Source: an uncultured Desulfovibrio sp. (GTDB lineage: Bacteria > Desulfobacterota > Desulfovibrionia > Desulfovibrionales > Desulfovibrionaceae). From it: DNA of 64,000 nucleotides. The stretch covers positions 62,001 through 126,000 of the forward strand of contig URBN01000002.1 of NCBI GenBank assembly GCA_900546145.1. The letters are read 5' to 3'. Below the pieces are notes generated by a model. That model ran no database searches. It saw only the letters and a list, made by a program, of their open reading frames with translations, and was not told the DNA's origin. The position numbers and the translations under genes were made by a program. Below, in pieces: positions 33,149 through 40,776 of the stretch (position 1 is the first letter of the stretch; each line of letters starts with the position of its first letter).

Positions 33149-34362
33149 GAAGTCAGATCATTATCAGGGGGAAGGAAGAGTTCTTCAATCTCGGGAACCG
33201 GGTTCGGATCATTTTTCTGAAGGCCTTTGGCCTGAACGGGTGCCCCTTCCTCCGGCCCGGGCGACGGGATAGTAATGTGCCTTCTGGCTCCGATGACATT
33301 TGGCAGGCGGACTCTGAGCCGTCCTGTAATGAAATACGCGGCACTCCTCCCCTGGACCTCTCTGCTCAGCGCTTCAGAATGGATGAGCAGACCGGCCTGG
33401 GATCCGCCCTCAACATACATGACAGTGTGAATGTCTAAGGGGAGCAGGAGAAGCTGCTGGGCGAAAACGTAGGCCTCAATGCGGTCACGGCTGTGAAGAA
33501 ACAGGATCCGCCCCTTCCCGTCCTGGGCTATGGCGGAAATAGAGTACAGCGGTCCCCCCGGCGACCAGAGTATGCGGCGCTGGGAATTGATCATTCGGTA
33601 GTTCTGAACGACCATGCGGTAGTGAGAAATTTTTTCCTTCCAGTCAGGGTCATCCTTCTCGATGATGGCTGCCCGTGGCAGGTTTGGGGTGTCCGGGCCG
33701 GCGGTGAGAAAAGCTCCGAAGCGGCCAACTATGCGTCCGTTGTTGATATAGGTTCCGCTGCGCATGTAGCCTGTGCTCTTCAGGCCGTCAGGCAGGTACA
33801 TACTTGCGTTGATGGCCGCAGAGAGATTGAATTTTTCACCCCATTCGCCAAGTGTGCGAGGCTGAGAATCTTCCCGGAGACTGGAACACAGGAGGAGATC
33901 AAAGTTCTCAGGGTTTATGCGGACAGCGGTGATGTGTTTTGACCCTCCGTCCGTGACAAATTCTCCGTATTCAAGACCGGGTTCCAGCAGGGCCATGCCC
34001 TGGTCATGAGGCAGGTTTTTCGTCCTGTCGGTGGTATTAGTCTGGGTAGCAGAGTCCGGTTCGCCCGGCTTTAGGGCTGTGGTGTCGTCCGGAAGGGATG
34101 ACCCGCTGTCATCCAACGGTTTATTATGCACGGACGGCATCCCTGTATCGGATGAGGTGACAGAGGCCAGAAAGTCACCGATGCCTACTCTGAGCCGTCG
34201 TATCGTGGAATTCACATTCGGAGAGAGGGATGAGATCCCCCTGTATGATGCAGGAGAAGACGTGGAATTGTGGAGCCAGAGATAGAGAACAAACGCACAC
34301 AAAAGTGGCGCCAAAATTCCGCAGAGAACAGCGGTTTTATGGAGCAGGTTGCGTATTCTCAT
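33142..34362 (-). CDS. Membrane-anchored phosphodiester glycosidase (NAGPA/DUF2233)-like protein
   Basis: 406 residues. A single N-terminal transmembrane segment (about 10-31) or uncleaved signal is followed by a Ser/Thr/Pro-rich linker (about 33-120) and a NAGPA-type domain (about 130-355). Family marks: AAINASMYLPDG, YMRSGTYINNGRIV, ILWSPGGPLY and VMYVEGGSQAGLLI, the last corresponding to the DGG block of phosphodiester glycosidases. It should act outside the cytoplasmic membrane on an unknown glycoconjugate or exopolymer. The C-terminal tail (about 355-406) is Pro/Glu rich. It lies upstream of dfx on the same strand with a 116-base gap. Confidence 0.72.
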   Translation of the reverse strand: MRIRNLLHKTAVLCGILAPLLCAFVLYLWLHNSTSSPASYRGISSLSPNVNSTIRRLRVGIGDFLASVTSSDTGMPSVHNKPLDDSGSSLPDDTTALKPGEPDSATQTNTTDRTKNLPHDQGMALLEPGLEYGEFVTDGGSKHITAVRINPENFDLLLCSSLREDSQPRTLGEWGEKFNLSAAINASMYLPDGLKSTGYMRSGTYINNGRIVGRFGAFLTAGPDTPNLPRAAIIEKDDPDWKEKISHYRMVVQNYRMINSQRRILWSPGGPLYSISAIAQDGKGRILFLHSRDRIEAYVFAQQLLLLPLDIHTVMYVEGGSQAGLLIHSEALSREVQGRSAAYFITGRLRVRLPNVIGARRHITIPSPGPEEGAPVQAKGLQKNDPNPVPEIEELFLPPDNDLTSY

Positions 34363-34740
34363 GGCAACAGCCTAAAGATATTATATATTTTTGGCAAGGA
34401 AGAGGACCTCTGTCCAGGCTGTGACGGCTGCGGTATTCTTAATGGAGTGCTTTAAATATGAAGGGTGGGAGAGCCGGGGGATATACGATGAGCAAATCGG
34501 ACGTTCTGAGGAAATAATTAGAAATATATTTGCATATATTGATATAAAGATATATACATTCACCAATAAATAAGGCTGCCACCGCACAAATCCGGGTTGC
34601 GCGATCGGGGTTCCTGCCCTACTTTTGGGAAAAGGCCGGAAAAACAGTCCGTACCACCGGGGCGGGTGACGACGGTGCCGCTCAGAAACAGTTTGCAATG
34701 CTTGTCTCCATCCGGGACAGCGCGTTACGGGAAAGCAGAT
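34363..34740. other. Divergent intergenic region before metF with an AT-rich block
   Basis: About 380 bases. The segment 34505-34575 is strikingly AT-rich against its surroundings, with repeated ATATAT-type steps; it could hold promoters for both flanking genes or bind a nucleoid protein. The last 165 bases before metF are GC-rich and could fold, but I could not match them to a cobalamin, SAM or SAH riboswitch core. No gene is supported. Confidence 0.45.
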
Positions 34741-35610
34741 ATGAAAATTGGCAATGCTCTCAAAGATCTAAAAAAACCATGTATTTCCTTCGAATTTTTT
34801 CCTCCCTCGGATGATGCGGAACTTCCCGCTTTCTACGACGTGGCAGAAAAGCTTGCGGGGGCTTCTCCCCTTTTCGCCTCGGTGACCTATGGTGCCGGTG
34901 GCAGCAAGCAGGGACGCACGCTCAGCGTTGCGAAGTCCCTCGCCGGCATGGGGCTTACGGTTATGAGCCACCTGACGTGTGTTGGTGCTTCACCTCTCAG
35001 GCTTATGAATTATATGCACGATCTGCGCGAGGCTGGGGTGAACAATATTCTGGCACTGCGGGGAGATCCGCCGAAGGACAAGCCTTTTTCGTGGGACGGC
35101 CCTTTCCGCCACGCCTCCGATCTTGTGTCCTATATTCACAAACAGCAGCCTGATTTTTCCATTGGCGTGGCCGGCTACCCGTGTCCGCATCCCGAGTCCG
35201 TTTCCTATGAGGAAGATCGCTCTTACCTTCTGCGTAAAATTCAGGCAGGAGGTGATTTTGTGGTGACGCAGCTCTTCTTTGACGCGCGTTCCTATTTCGA
35301 ACTTGTAGGCTGGCTCCGTGATCATGGATGTGACTGCCCGGTGATTCCGGGGATCCTTCCCATTCAGAGTTTCAAGTCTCTGAGGCGGGTACTTTCCATG
35401 TGTGGAGCCTCCATTCCTGCCAGAATGTTTCTCGAGCTCGAAGATGCAGACAGACGCGGCGGCAACGATGAGGTGCGCAGGGTCGGCATTGACTATGCCG
35501 TGCAGCAGATCACAAGACTTCTCGTCGGTGGAGCCCCGGGTATTCACCTGTATTCCCTGAATAAGGCTGATCTCTGTCTGCAGATTGCCAGGGAGGCAGG
35601 CCTTATCTAA
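34741..35610 (+). CDS. metF: 5,10-methylenetetrahydrofolate reductase
   Basis: 289 residues from MKIGNALKDL. Produces 5-methyl-THF for methionine synthesis or the methyl branch of C1 metabolism. Family marks: CISFEFFPP (the catalytic Glu of the TIM barrel), VTYGAGGS, HLTCVG, NILALRGDPP, VAGYPCPHPES, DFVVTQLFFDA and PGIHLYSLNKA. The frame is open upstream to 34597, but those residues do not look like MetF; ATG 34741 gives the standard N-terminus, though its ribosome binding site is weak (GGGAAAG). Followed by the FlgM-like gene on the same strand. Confidence 0.94.
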   Translation: MKIGNALKDLKKPCISFEFFPPSDDAELPAFYDVAEKLAGASPLFASVTYGAGGSKQGRTLSVAKSLAGMGLTVMSHLTCVGASPLRLMNYMHDLREAGVNNILALRGDPPKDKPFSWDGPFRHASDLVSYIHKQQPDFSIGVAGYPCPHPESVSYEEDRSYLLRKIQAGGDFVVTQLFFDARSYFELVGWLRDHGCDCPVIPGILPIQSFKSLRRVLSMCGASIPARMFLELEDADRRGGNDEVRRVGIDYAVQQITRLLVGGAPGIHLYSLNKADLCLQIAREAGLI

Positions 35611-35671
35611 TCCGCTTTTGCTGGCAGACCCTAAAGTTTTCCTGTATGCGGGACGAACAGAGGGGTGAGTG

Positions 35672-35752
35672 ATGGAAACAGGAGGGGTTTTTCCCCGTCC
35701 TATAACAGGCGTCCTGACAGCGGATAACGTGTATGCGTATAGGAAAATATGA
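35672..35752 (+). CDS. Possible 26-residue leader ORF overlapping the FlgM-like gene
   Basis: ATG 35672 has GAGGGG 6 bases upstream, a better ribosome binding site than that of the next gene. It encodes 26 residues starting METGGVFPRPITGVL and stops at TGA 35750-35752, overlapping the FlgM-like start (35733) in a different frame. It could be a coupling leader peptide, or the displaced N-terminus of the FlgM-like protein if a frameshift or sequence error is present. Confidence 0.35.
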   Translation: METGGVFPRPITGVLTADNVYAYRKI

Positions 35753-35981
35753 TTCAGATGCTGCTGTGGCTGGAGTTGCAGCCGGGCTCCGGGGACAGAG
35801 TAACTCTGCCGGGGATGCCGGACTTCGTCTTCAGCGGTTGCACGAGCTGGAAAAGCTGGTGCAGTCGGGCGCGTACCACGTGGACTGTGTGCAGCTTATT
35901 GAAAATCTGCTGAAGAAGGAACCGGCCCTGTTTCGCCCGTCAGGAAGATCTGGATCCGGCAAATCTTCTGAATCTTTCTGA
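35733..35981 (+). CDS. FlgM-like anti-sigma-28 factor (probable)
   Basis: 82 residues. The C-terminal half fits the FlgM pattern: LRLQRLHELEKLVQSGAYHVDCVQLIENLLKKEPAL, two helices joined by a G-x-Y-x-V-D turn, the sigma-28-binding region. The N-terminus is short and Ala/Gly/Ser rich, as expected for an intrinsically disordered segment. FlgM holds FliA inactive until the flagellar hook is complete. The start ATG 35733 has no evident Shine-Dalgarno sequence; an upstream in-frame stop at 35715 limits any extension. No flagellar genes neighbour it. A terminator follows. Confidence 0.62.
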   Translation: MRIGKYDSDAAVAGVAAGLRGQSNSAGDAGLRLQRLHELEKLVQSGAYHVDCVQLIENLLKKEPALFRPSGRSGSGKSSESF

Positions 35982-35992
35982 TCCGATGAAAG

Positions 35993-36034
35993 AAAAGGGA
36001 CTGCCGTGTGAAAGATTTGCGGCGGTCCTTTTTT
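35993..36034 (+). terminator. Rho-independent terminator after the FlgM-like gene
   Basis: Left arm AAAAGGGACTGCCG (35993-36006) pairs, with one G-T wobble, with CGGCGGTCCTTTT (36020-36032), followed by further T. It starts 11 bases after the stop codon. Confidence 0.8.
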
Positions 36035-36188
36035 GATCTCCGTGTGGCGAGGCGCTAAGTTCTGCAGTGCTGTCCGCCGGTGGTGCTTAGAGAGGTACCC
36101 CCTTTCGTTCCGTCCAGACGGCGCAATATGCAGGGAATATTGCATACAGTTGCACGGCTCACTGGGGGGAACATGGCTGTTCAATAAA

Positions 36189-36234
36189 AAAGCCGCTTCA
36201 TCACGCGCGGATGTCCGTGATGAAGCGGCTTTTA
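36189..36234 (-). terminator. Terminator of rpoZ-dnaJ
   Basis: An 18-bp perfect stem AAAAGCCGCTTCATCACG (36189-36206) and CGTGATGAAGCGGCTTTT (36217-36234), loop of 10, 20 bases after the dnaJ stop. The minus-strand end continues with T. The stem is long and symmetrical, so it may work in both directions. Confidence 0.88.
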
Positions 36235-36254
36235 CTGTCTCAGAGGGAAAAACA

Positions 36255-37379
36255 CTAAAGATTCATGGCCTTCTTGGCCTTGTCGACGGTCTGTTTGATT
36301 TTATCCTTGACCTGGCTTAAAGGGCTCTCCTTGCCAGCCTCATCGAAAGCCTTAAGGAGCTCAATCTGTTTGGGTGTGAGCTTCGTCGGGGTGACGACCC
36401 TAATTTCCACAAGCATATCACCACGCTGCTTGTGCCCGATATAGGGCAGGCCTTCGCCGCGGATGCGCAAAAGCTCTCCGCTTTGTATTCCCTTGGGAAT
36501 GGTGAGGGAAAGGGGGCCGTCGATGCCCGGGACAGTGACCTTGTCGCCCAGTGCGGCCTGGGCAAAGCTGATGGAACAGGTATAGATAAGATCCTGCCCC
36601 TGACGCTCGTACTTGTCACTCTCCTGCACATCGAGAACAACAAAAAGATCGCCGTTTGGGCCTCCGTGCAGACCGCATTCGCCTTCGCCACGGACGCGCA
36701 GACGTGTTCCGGTGTTGACGCCGGCGGGTATCTTAACGGTCAGCTCCTTGCTCGTCTTGACGACGCCTTCACCGCGGCATTTGGGGCAGGGATGACGGAT
36801 AATCTGTCCCGTGCCATGGCAGTTGGGGCAGGGGGTGGCTATGGTGAAGAAGCCCTGGGAGCGGTGCACCTGTCCACGTCCGTGGCAGGTGGGACATACC
36901 TCTGGCTGTGATCCCTGAGCGCAGCCTGTACCATGACACTCGTCACACTCGGCATGGCGGGGAAGCGTCAGCGTTACGGAATCGCCGTGCGCGGCCTGCT
37001 CGAAGGAAATCTTGAGCGATACGCGCAGATCCTCACCGGCAGCGGGACCATTGGGTCCTGAGTCAGAGCCGCCGAAACCGAAGAAGTCACCAAAAATATC
37101 CCCGAAATGCGAGAAGATATCGTTGGTGCTGGTGAAGCCGCCCTGTTCCTGTCCCACGCCGGCGAATCCGAACTGGTCGTACCGGGCTCGCTTGTTGGCA
37201 TCGCGCAGAACGTCGTAGGCTTCGGCCGCTTCCTTGAATTTTGACTCAGCTTCCTTGTCACCCGGGTTGCGATCCGGATGATACTTGAAAGCCAGTTTCC
37301 TGTAGGCTCTCTTGATTTCGTCCTCAGAGGCTTCTCTGCTGACGCCCAGGACTTCGTAATAGTCGCGCTGCTGTTCCAT
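36255..37379 (-). CDS. dnaJ: Chaperone protein DnaJ
   Basis: 374 residues, full length. J domain (about 1-70) with the HPD motif (FKYHPDRNPGD), Gly/Phe-rich region (about 72-120, FGFGGSDSG), zinc-binding domain with four CxxCxGxG repeats (CDECHGTG, CPTCHGRG, CPNCHGTG, CPKCRGEG), and the C-terminal substrate-binding beta domains. Stimulates DnaK ATPase. Its start overlaps the rpoZ stop (TAATG), so it is translated from the rpoZ-dnaJ message. No dnaK or grpE lies nearby. Confidence 0.97.
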   Translation of the reverse strand: MEQQRDYYEVLGVSREASEDEIKRAYRKLAFKYHPDRNPGDKEAESKFKEAAEAYDVLRDANKRARYDQFGFAGVGQEQGGFTSTNDIFSHFGDIFGDFFGFGGSDSGPNGPAAGEDLRVSLKISFEQAAHGDSVTLTLPRHAECDECHGTGCAQGSQPEVCPTCHGRGQVHRSQGFFTIATPCPNCHGTGQIIRHPCPKCRGEGVVKTSKELTVKIPAGVNTGTRLRVRGEGECGLHGGPNGDLFVVLDVQESDKYERQGQDLIYTCSISFAQAALGDKVTVPGIDGPLSLTIPKGIQSGELLRIRGEGLPYIGHKQRGDMLVEIRVVTPTKLTPKQIELLKAFDEAGKESPLSQVKDKIKQTVDKAKKAMNL

Positions 37380-37624
37380 TATTTCCCTTCAACGGACGAA
37401 TCTGCCGAGGCACCCGCAGTCTCGGGTCTGTCGAGGCTCGGATCAGCCGGAAGAACTTTGCCTTCGGCGATTTCGCGCAGGGCAGTGACAATTTCTTTAT
37501 TGTCGGTTTTTATAAGAGGTTCATAGCCATCCCTGAACTGACGAACGCGTTTGATGACCATCTGAACGAGAAGAAAGCGGTTCTGAACTCGTTTTTGACA
37601 ATCTTCAACTGTAAAACTGGCCAT
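37379..37624 (-). CDS. rpoZ: DNA-directed RNA polymerase omega subunit
   Basis: 81 residues from MASFTVEDCQKRV. Omega motifs: VEDCQKRVQNRFLLVQMVIKRVRQ followed by DNKEIVTALREIAEGKV. The frame is open to 37675, but GGAGG lies 5 bases before ATG 37624, which is also the usual N-terminus. The C-terminal 20 residues are variable. Coupled to dnaJ by a one-base overlap; the pair forms an operon with a promoter somewhere in 37625-37890. Confidence 0.93.
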   Translation of the reverse strand: MASFTVEDCQKRVQNRFLLVQMVIKRVRQFRDGYEPLIKTDNKEIVTALREIAEGKVLPADPSLDRPETAGASADSSVEGK

Positions 37625-37890
37625 GCTTGCCTCCACGAAGGACATGTAAATGTCTAATGTTAGATAAATCAGCATGCTCCCCTGTCAAGAGGAGACGCCC
37701 GAACCGGGTAAAGAGGCGGCGGATGCAGAAAAGGGGAAAGCCACCCGTGAAAATGAAATAACCTCCATACTTTTTTAGCCTGAATCTGTCAATGAAAAAA
37801 AAGGAGAGCTTGCTTTTTTAGTAGTTAATCACTAAGAAAACAGCTTTCGCCTGCCCCAAAGGCGGAGAACCTCAGAGAGGAGAGGGTACG

Positions 37891-38682
37891 ATGAGGGAAA
37901 AAAGGAACTTTGCTCAGGAAACGTGCGTACGCAGCATGGGCAAGGCCATGCAGAAAACCGGAATGCTCTGGCCGGGGTGCCGCATCGGCGTAGCAGTCTC
38001 CGGAGGTGTGGACAGCTTTGTGCTCCTCAAGTGCCTGCTCATCAGGCAGGGCATAGTTCCCTTCCACTTTGAAATCATGGCTATCCACCTGAATCCGGGC
38101 TTTGATCCTGAAAATCACGCCCCTCTGGTTGAATGGGTGCGCAAAAATGGCGTCCCTTCGCACATTGAGGTGACGGATTACGGACTGCAGGGACATTCCG
38201 AAGCCAATCAGCGGCGCAGCCCCTGCTTCCGCTGTGCCTGGCTGAGGCGCAAGCGTCTCTTTGAGCTTTGCCGTCAGTACCATCTTACGCATCTTGCCCT
38301 GGGGCACAATGCGGACGACCTCGTCTCTACGTTCTTCATGAATCTCTGCCGCAACGGGCGTGTCGGCGGCATGGATATGAACGAATCTTTTTTCGGCGGC
38401 GGCCTCCGCATGATCCGTCCACTCCTTCTTGTTGAGAAGAAGTATATCATCTCCGCTGCAAAAAAATGGGAACTGCCGTACTGGCAGAATCCCTGTCCGT
38501 CAGCCGGAAGGACCTCGCGATCTGATATGGCAGAGACGCTGAAGGCTCTGTATGGCGTTACGGACAATGCAAGAAGGTGCATCTTCAACGGGCTCACCCG
38601 CTGGCAGTTTGATCAGAACTGCAGAGATAACGAAGCCCGTGTGGAAGAAGGCCCTCTTGCCGGCAGCCGGGAATCCCGCTGA
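37891..38682 (+). CDS. TtcA-family PP-loop ATPase (tRNA thiolation type)
   Basis: 263 residues. The PP-loop SGGVDSF (about 37-43) activates a tRNA base by adenylation, and the CFRC motif (CxxC, about 110-113) plus a third cysteine (NPCPSAG, about 208) match the [Fe-S]-binding TtcA/TtuA pattern. The NADDLVSTFFMNL helix is also typical. TtcA makes 2-thiocytidine at tRNA position 32; the exact target here is not proven. A start at ATG 37891 follows GAGAGG at good spacing. Convergent with the alpha-hydroxy-acid enzyme gene. Confidence 0.85.
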   Translation: MREKRNFAQETCVRSMGKAMQKTGMLWPGCRIGVAVSGGVDSFVLLKCLLIRQGIVPFHFEIMAIHLNPGFDPENHAPLVEWVRKNGVPSHIEVTDYGLQGHSEANQRRSPCFRCAWLRRKRLFELCRQYHLTHLALGHNADDLVSTFFMNLCRNGRVGGMDMNESFFGGGLRMIRPLLLVEKKYIISAAKKWELPYWQNPCPSAGRTSRSDMAETLKALYGVTDNARRCIFNGLTRWQFDQNCRDNEARVEEGPLAGSRESR

Positions 38683-38709
38683 AGGAGATTCCCAGGCCGG
38701 TTCTTCAGG

Positions 38710-39729
38710 CTATCCCTGATACAGAATTTCCGAAGAGATGTCGCTGACCCTGCCCATACCGGTGAGTAGCATGGCCTGGCAGAACTGCTGCCTGATGGTC
38801 CCGAAGTAATCTCTGACGCCTTCCAGGCCTCCGCCGATGGCAGCGACACTGACAGGACGTCCGATGAGGACAGCATCGGCCCCAAGAGCCAGCATCTTCA
38901 GAACGTCCACTCCTGTGCGCACGGCTCCGTCCACCAGAATTGTCATGCGTCCGCGCACGGCTTCGGCAATGCGCGGCAGGACTTCAGCCGTCCCCGGGCA
39001 GTGGTCAAGGATGCGGCCGCCATGGTTGGAGACCACAATGGCATCGCAGCCGGCACTGGCAGCCTTGAGTGCGTCGGCCGGGGTCATGATGCCTTTGACG
39101 ATGAATTTCTGTCCTTTCTCGTGCAGGTAGGAGCAGACCTCTGTGAGCTCGGCAACACCCATGGGTGTGACGGGGCGTCCCATTTTGCGCAGCGTGACAA
39201 GTCCTGCGGCATCCACATCCATGCCAACTGCCGGGGGATTGAGGGCGATCACGGAATCGAGCTTCTCCTTGAGTTCGGTGCCTTCCCAGGGCTTGATGAA
39301 GGGAATGCCGCCGTGAGCGGAAATGGCCTTGCGCGCGGCTTCAATTATATAAGGAGGCACACCATCGCCCGTGCAGCCCATGGTGCCCGCGGCCGCGCAC
39401 CCTCCGAGGACGGAATCAATATAAACGTCTTCGCTTTCGTCCGGACACATATTGAAGCCGGCGCCGCCGATGGGAGCGGCAAGTGCAGGCACGGAAAGTT
39501 TCATGCCGAGTACTGTGGTCGAGGGATCCGGTTCCTTAACGTCATGCAGAGCTGTCATGTTGAGCGTGACAGCCGCGAGGGCGTCATAGTTATTCCGGAA
39601 TGAAGCGCCTGTGCCCAGACCGCCCATACCAGGAACCTCCCCGGCGCAGGCTCTTCCGTTACATTCGGGGCAGACTCTGCAGAATTTTTTCATGCGCCCG
39701 CGGGCGTTATCTCTGATTGGATCGGACAT
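38710..39729 (-). CDS. FMN-dependent alpha-hydroxy-acid oxidising enzyme
   Basis: 339 residues. TIM-barrel flavoprotein of the lactate/glycolate oxidase and LldD family: APIGGAGFN (FMN phosphate region), FIKPW, KGIMTPADALKAASAGCDAIVVSNHGGRILD (with the catalytic His in SNHGGR), LVDGAVRTGVDVLKMLALGADAVLIGRP. The substrate may be lactate but the specificity residues cannot be read reliably. The N-terminus has an unusual cysteine cluster, C17-x2-C20-x2-C23-x4-C28 (FCRVCPECNGRAC), suggesting an added metal or [Fe-S] site, as seen in some anaerobe members. Single gene; an A-rich stretch with AAGGAG precedes the ATG 39729. Confidence 0.85.
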   Translation of the reverse strand: MSDPIRDNARGRMKKFCRVCPECNGRACAGEVPGMGGLGTGASFRNNYDALAAVTLNMTALHDVKEPDPSTTVLGMKLSVPALAAPIGGAGFNMCPDESEDVYIDSVLGGCAAAGTMGCTGDGVPPYIIEAARKAISAHGGIPFIKPWEGTELKEKLDSVIALNPPAVGMDVDAAGLVTLRKMGRPVTPMGVAELTEVCSYLHEKGQKFIVKGIMTPADALKAASAGCDAIVVSNHGGRILDHCPGTAEVLPRIAEAVRGRMTILVDGAVRTGVDVLKMLALGADAVLIGRPVSVAAIGGGLEGVRDYFGTIRQQFCQAMLLTGMGRVSDISSEILYQG

Positions 39730-40776
39730 TTGATGTGCTCCTTGAAAGAGAGAAGATCCGGCAATGATGCCTTACAGGATTTCTGCTTCTATAATTTTTT
39801 TCTTCTGCAGTGAATAAGATTCCGCTGCTTCAGAAATAAAGGCGAGTGCAGACAAAAACCCCGACCAGTTTCCCTGTGGAAAACGATTGTCGTTATCAGC
39901 AGCATTAGGGAATTGTTCCGACGTCCGTCTGACTCTGTGAAATACAGATACCCTGATCGGCAGAAAAAGAAAAAAGAGTATCAGCATCCCCTCTGGGACA
40001 AAGCCTTTGGCGGCGGAAGCCCTGCAGGCATGGCTGCAGGAACGAGAGAGAAAAGAGAACGAAAATAAAAAAAAACATTGGGAAAAAATTCACTGTAAAA
40101 ACTTATTTTTTCTTTGTTGATCTTTTTAATAAGTATTGTATAAGGAAAGTAAGTTTTCGAGCCTTTTCTGGCTACAGCATTCAGCTATGCCGTTAAGGCC
40201 TGAGCTTCCCCGCTCACAGGGTGGTCCTGGAAACGGAACCGCCTCCTTGAATGCCTGTTGTGGCATGGAAAGAAAACGGATCGATGTACCATGCAACCAT
40301 ATTTGTTTGCGTGATACATATGTTTTCGCTGTGAGCAACACCAGAAAACACGCATTTGCGTGTCATGGAGAATTTTATGCAGACCATTTCTCCTGTTTTT
40401 GGGGTTGCGCGGACACTGACTGAGACGATGTTCGCACGTCTTATGCGCAGTCCTCTCTCTTTTGCGCCCTTCTTTAAGAGAGCCTGCAGCCCCATGAGAA
40501 TGCCGGGTATTCCACCCGGCGCAGTTCATCCTTTTGGGGTGTAATCCCCTTCCTTTCCCCGAAGCAGACCTTTTCCCGGCAGAAAGCTGGGGTTTATGTG
40601 CTTTTCGAAATCACATTCGAAAACACAGGTGCCTCTGTTTTTTTTGTGACATGGGAGCCAGAAACGTTTTTCCATAGAAGAATTCCTACATAAAAACGGT
40701 TTCTGGTGTTGTGCCCAGCGATCCGGGATGAAGGGGCGTTTCTGTACAGCAAAAGAATATCTTAAAGAGGGAAACC
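39730..40776. other. Long gene-free stretch upstream of the aldehyde dehydrogenase
   Basis: About 1.05 kb. Reading frames of 60-110 codons exist on both strands but have no family features, no good ribosome binding sites and mutually overlapping frames, so none is called. It contains an AT-rich zone near 40060-40145, a palindrome at 40602-40623, and several T tracts. It may contain a long leader, a small RNA or a decayed gene. Confidence 0.45.
40602..40623. promoter_or_regulatory. Operator-like palindrome before the aldehyde dehydrogenase
   Basis: TTTTCGAA (40602-40609) and TTCGAAAA (40616-40623) are perfect inverted copies with a 6-base spacer, typical of a dimeric repressor or activator site. 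It lies about 155 bases upstream of the ATG at 40777. The regulator is not identifiable. Confidence 0.45.

Noticed and set aside
34575..34740. Possible riboswitch in the metF leader
   Set aside because: The region is GC-rich and can fold, but I could not find the conserved cores of cobalamin, SAM or SAH riboswitches. A covariance-model search would settle it.
38669..38693. Terminator between the TtcA-like gene and the FMN enzyme gene
   Set aside because: GGGAATC/GATTCCC forms only a 7-bp stem overlapping the stop codon with no T run on either strand.
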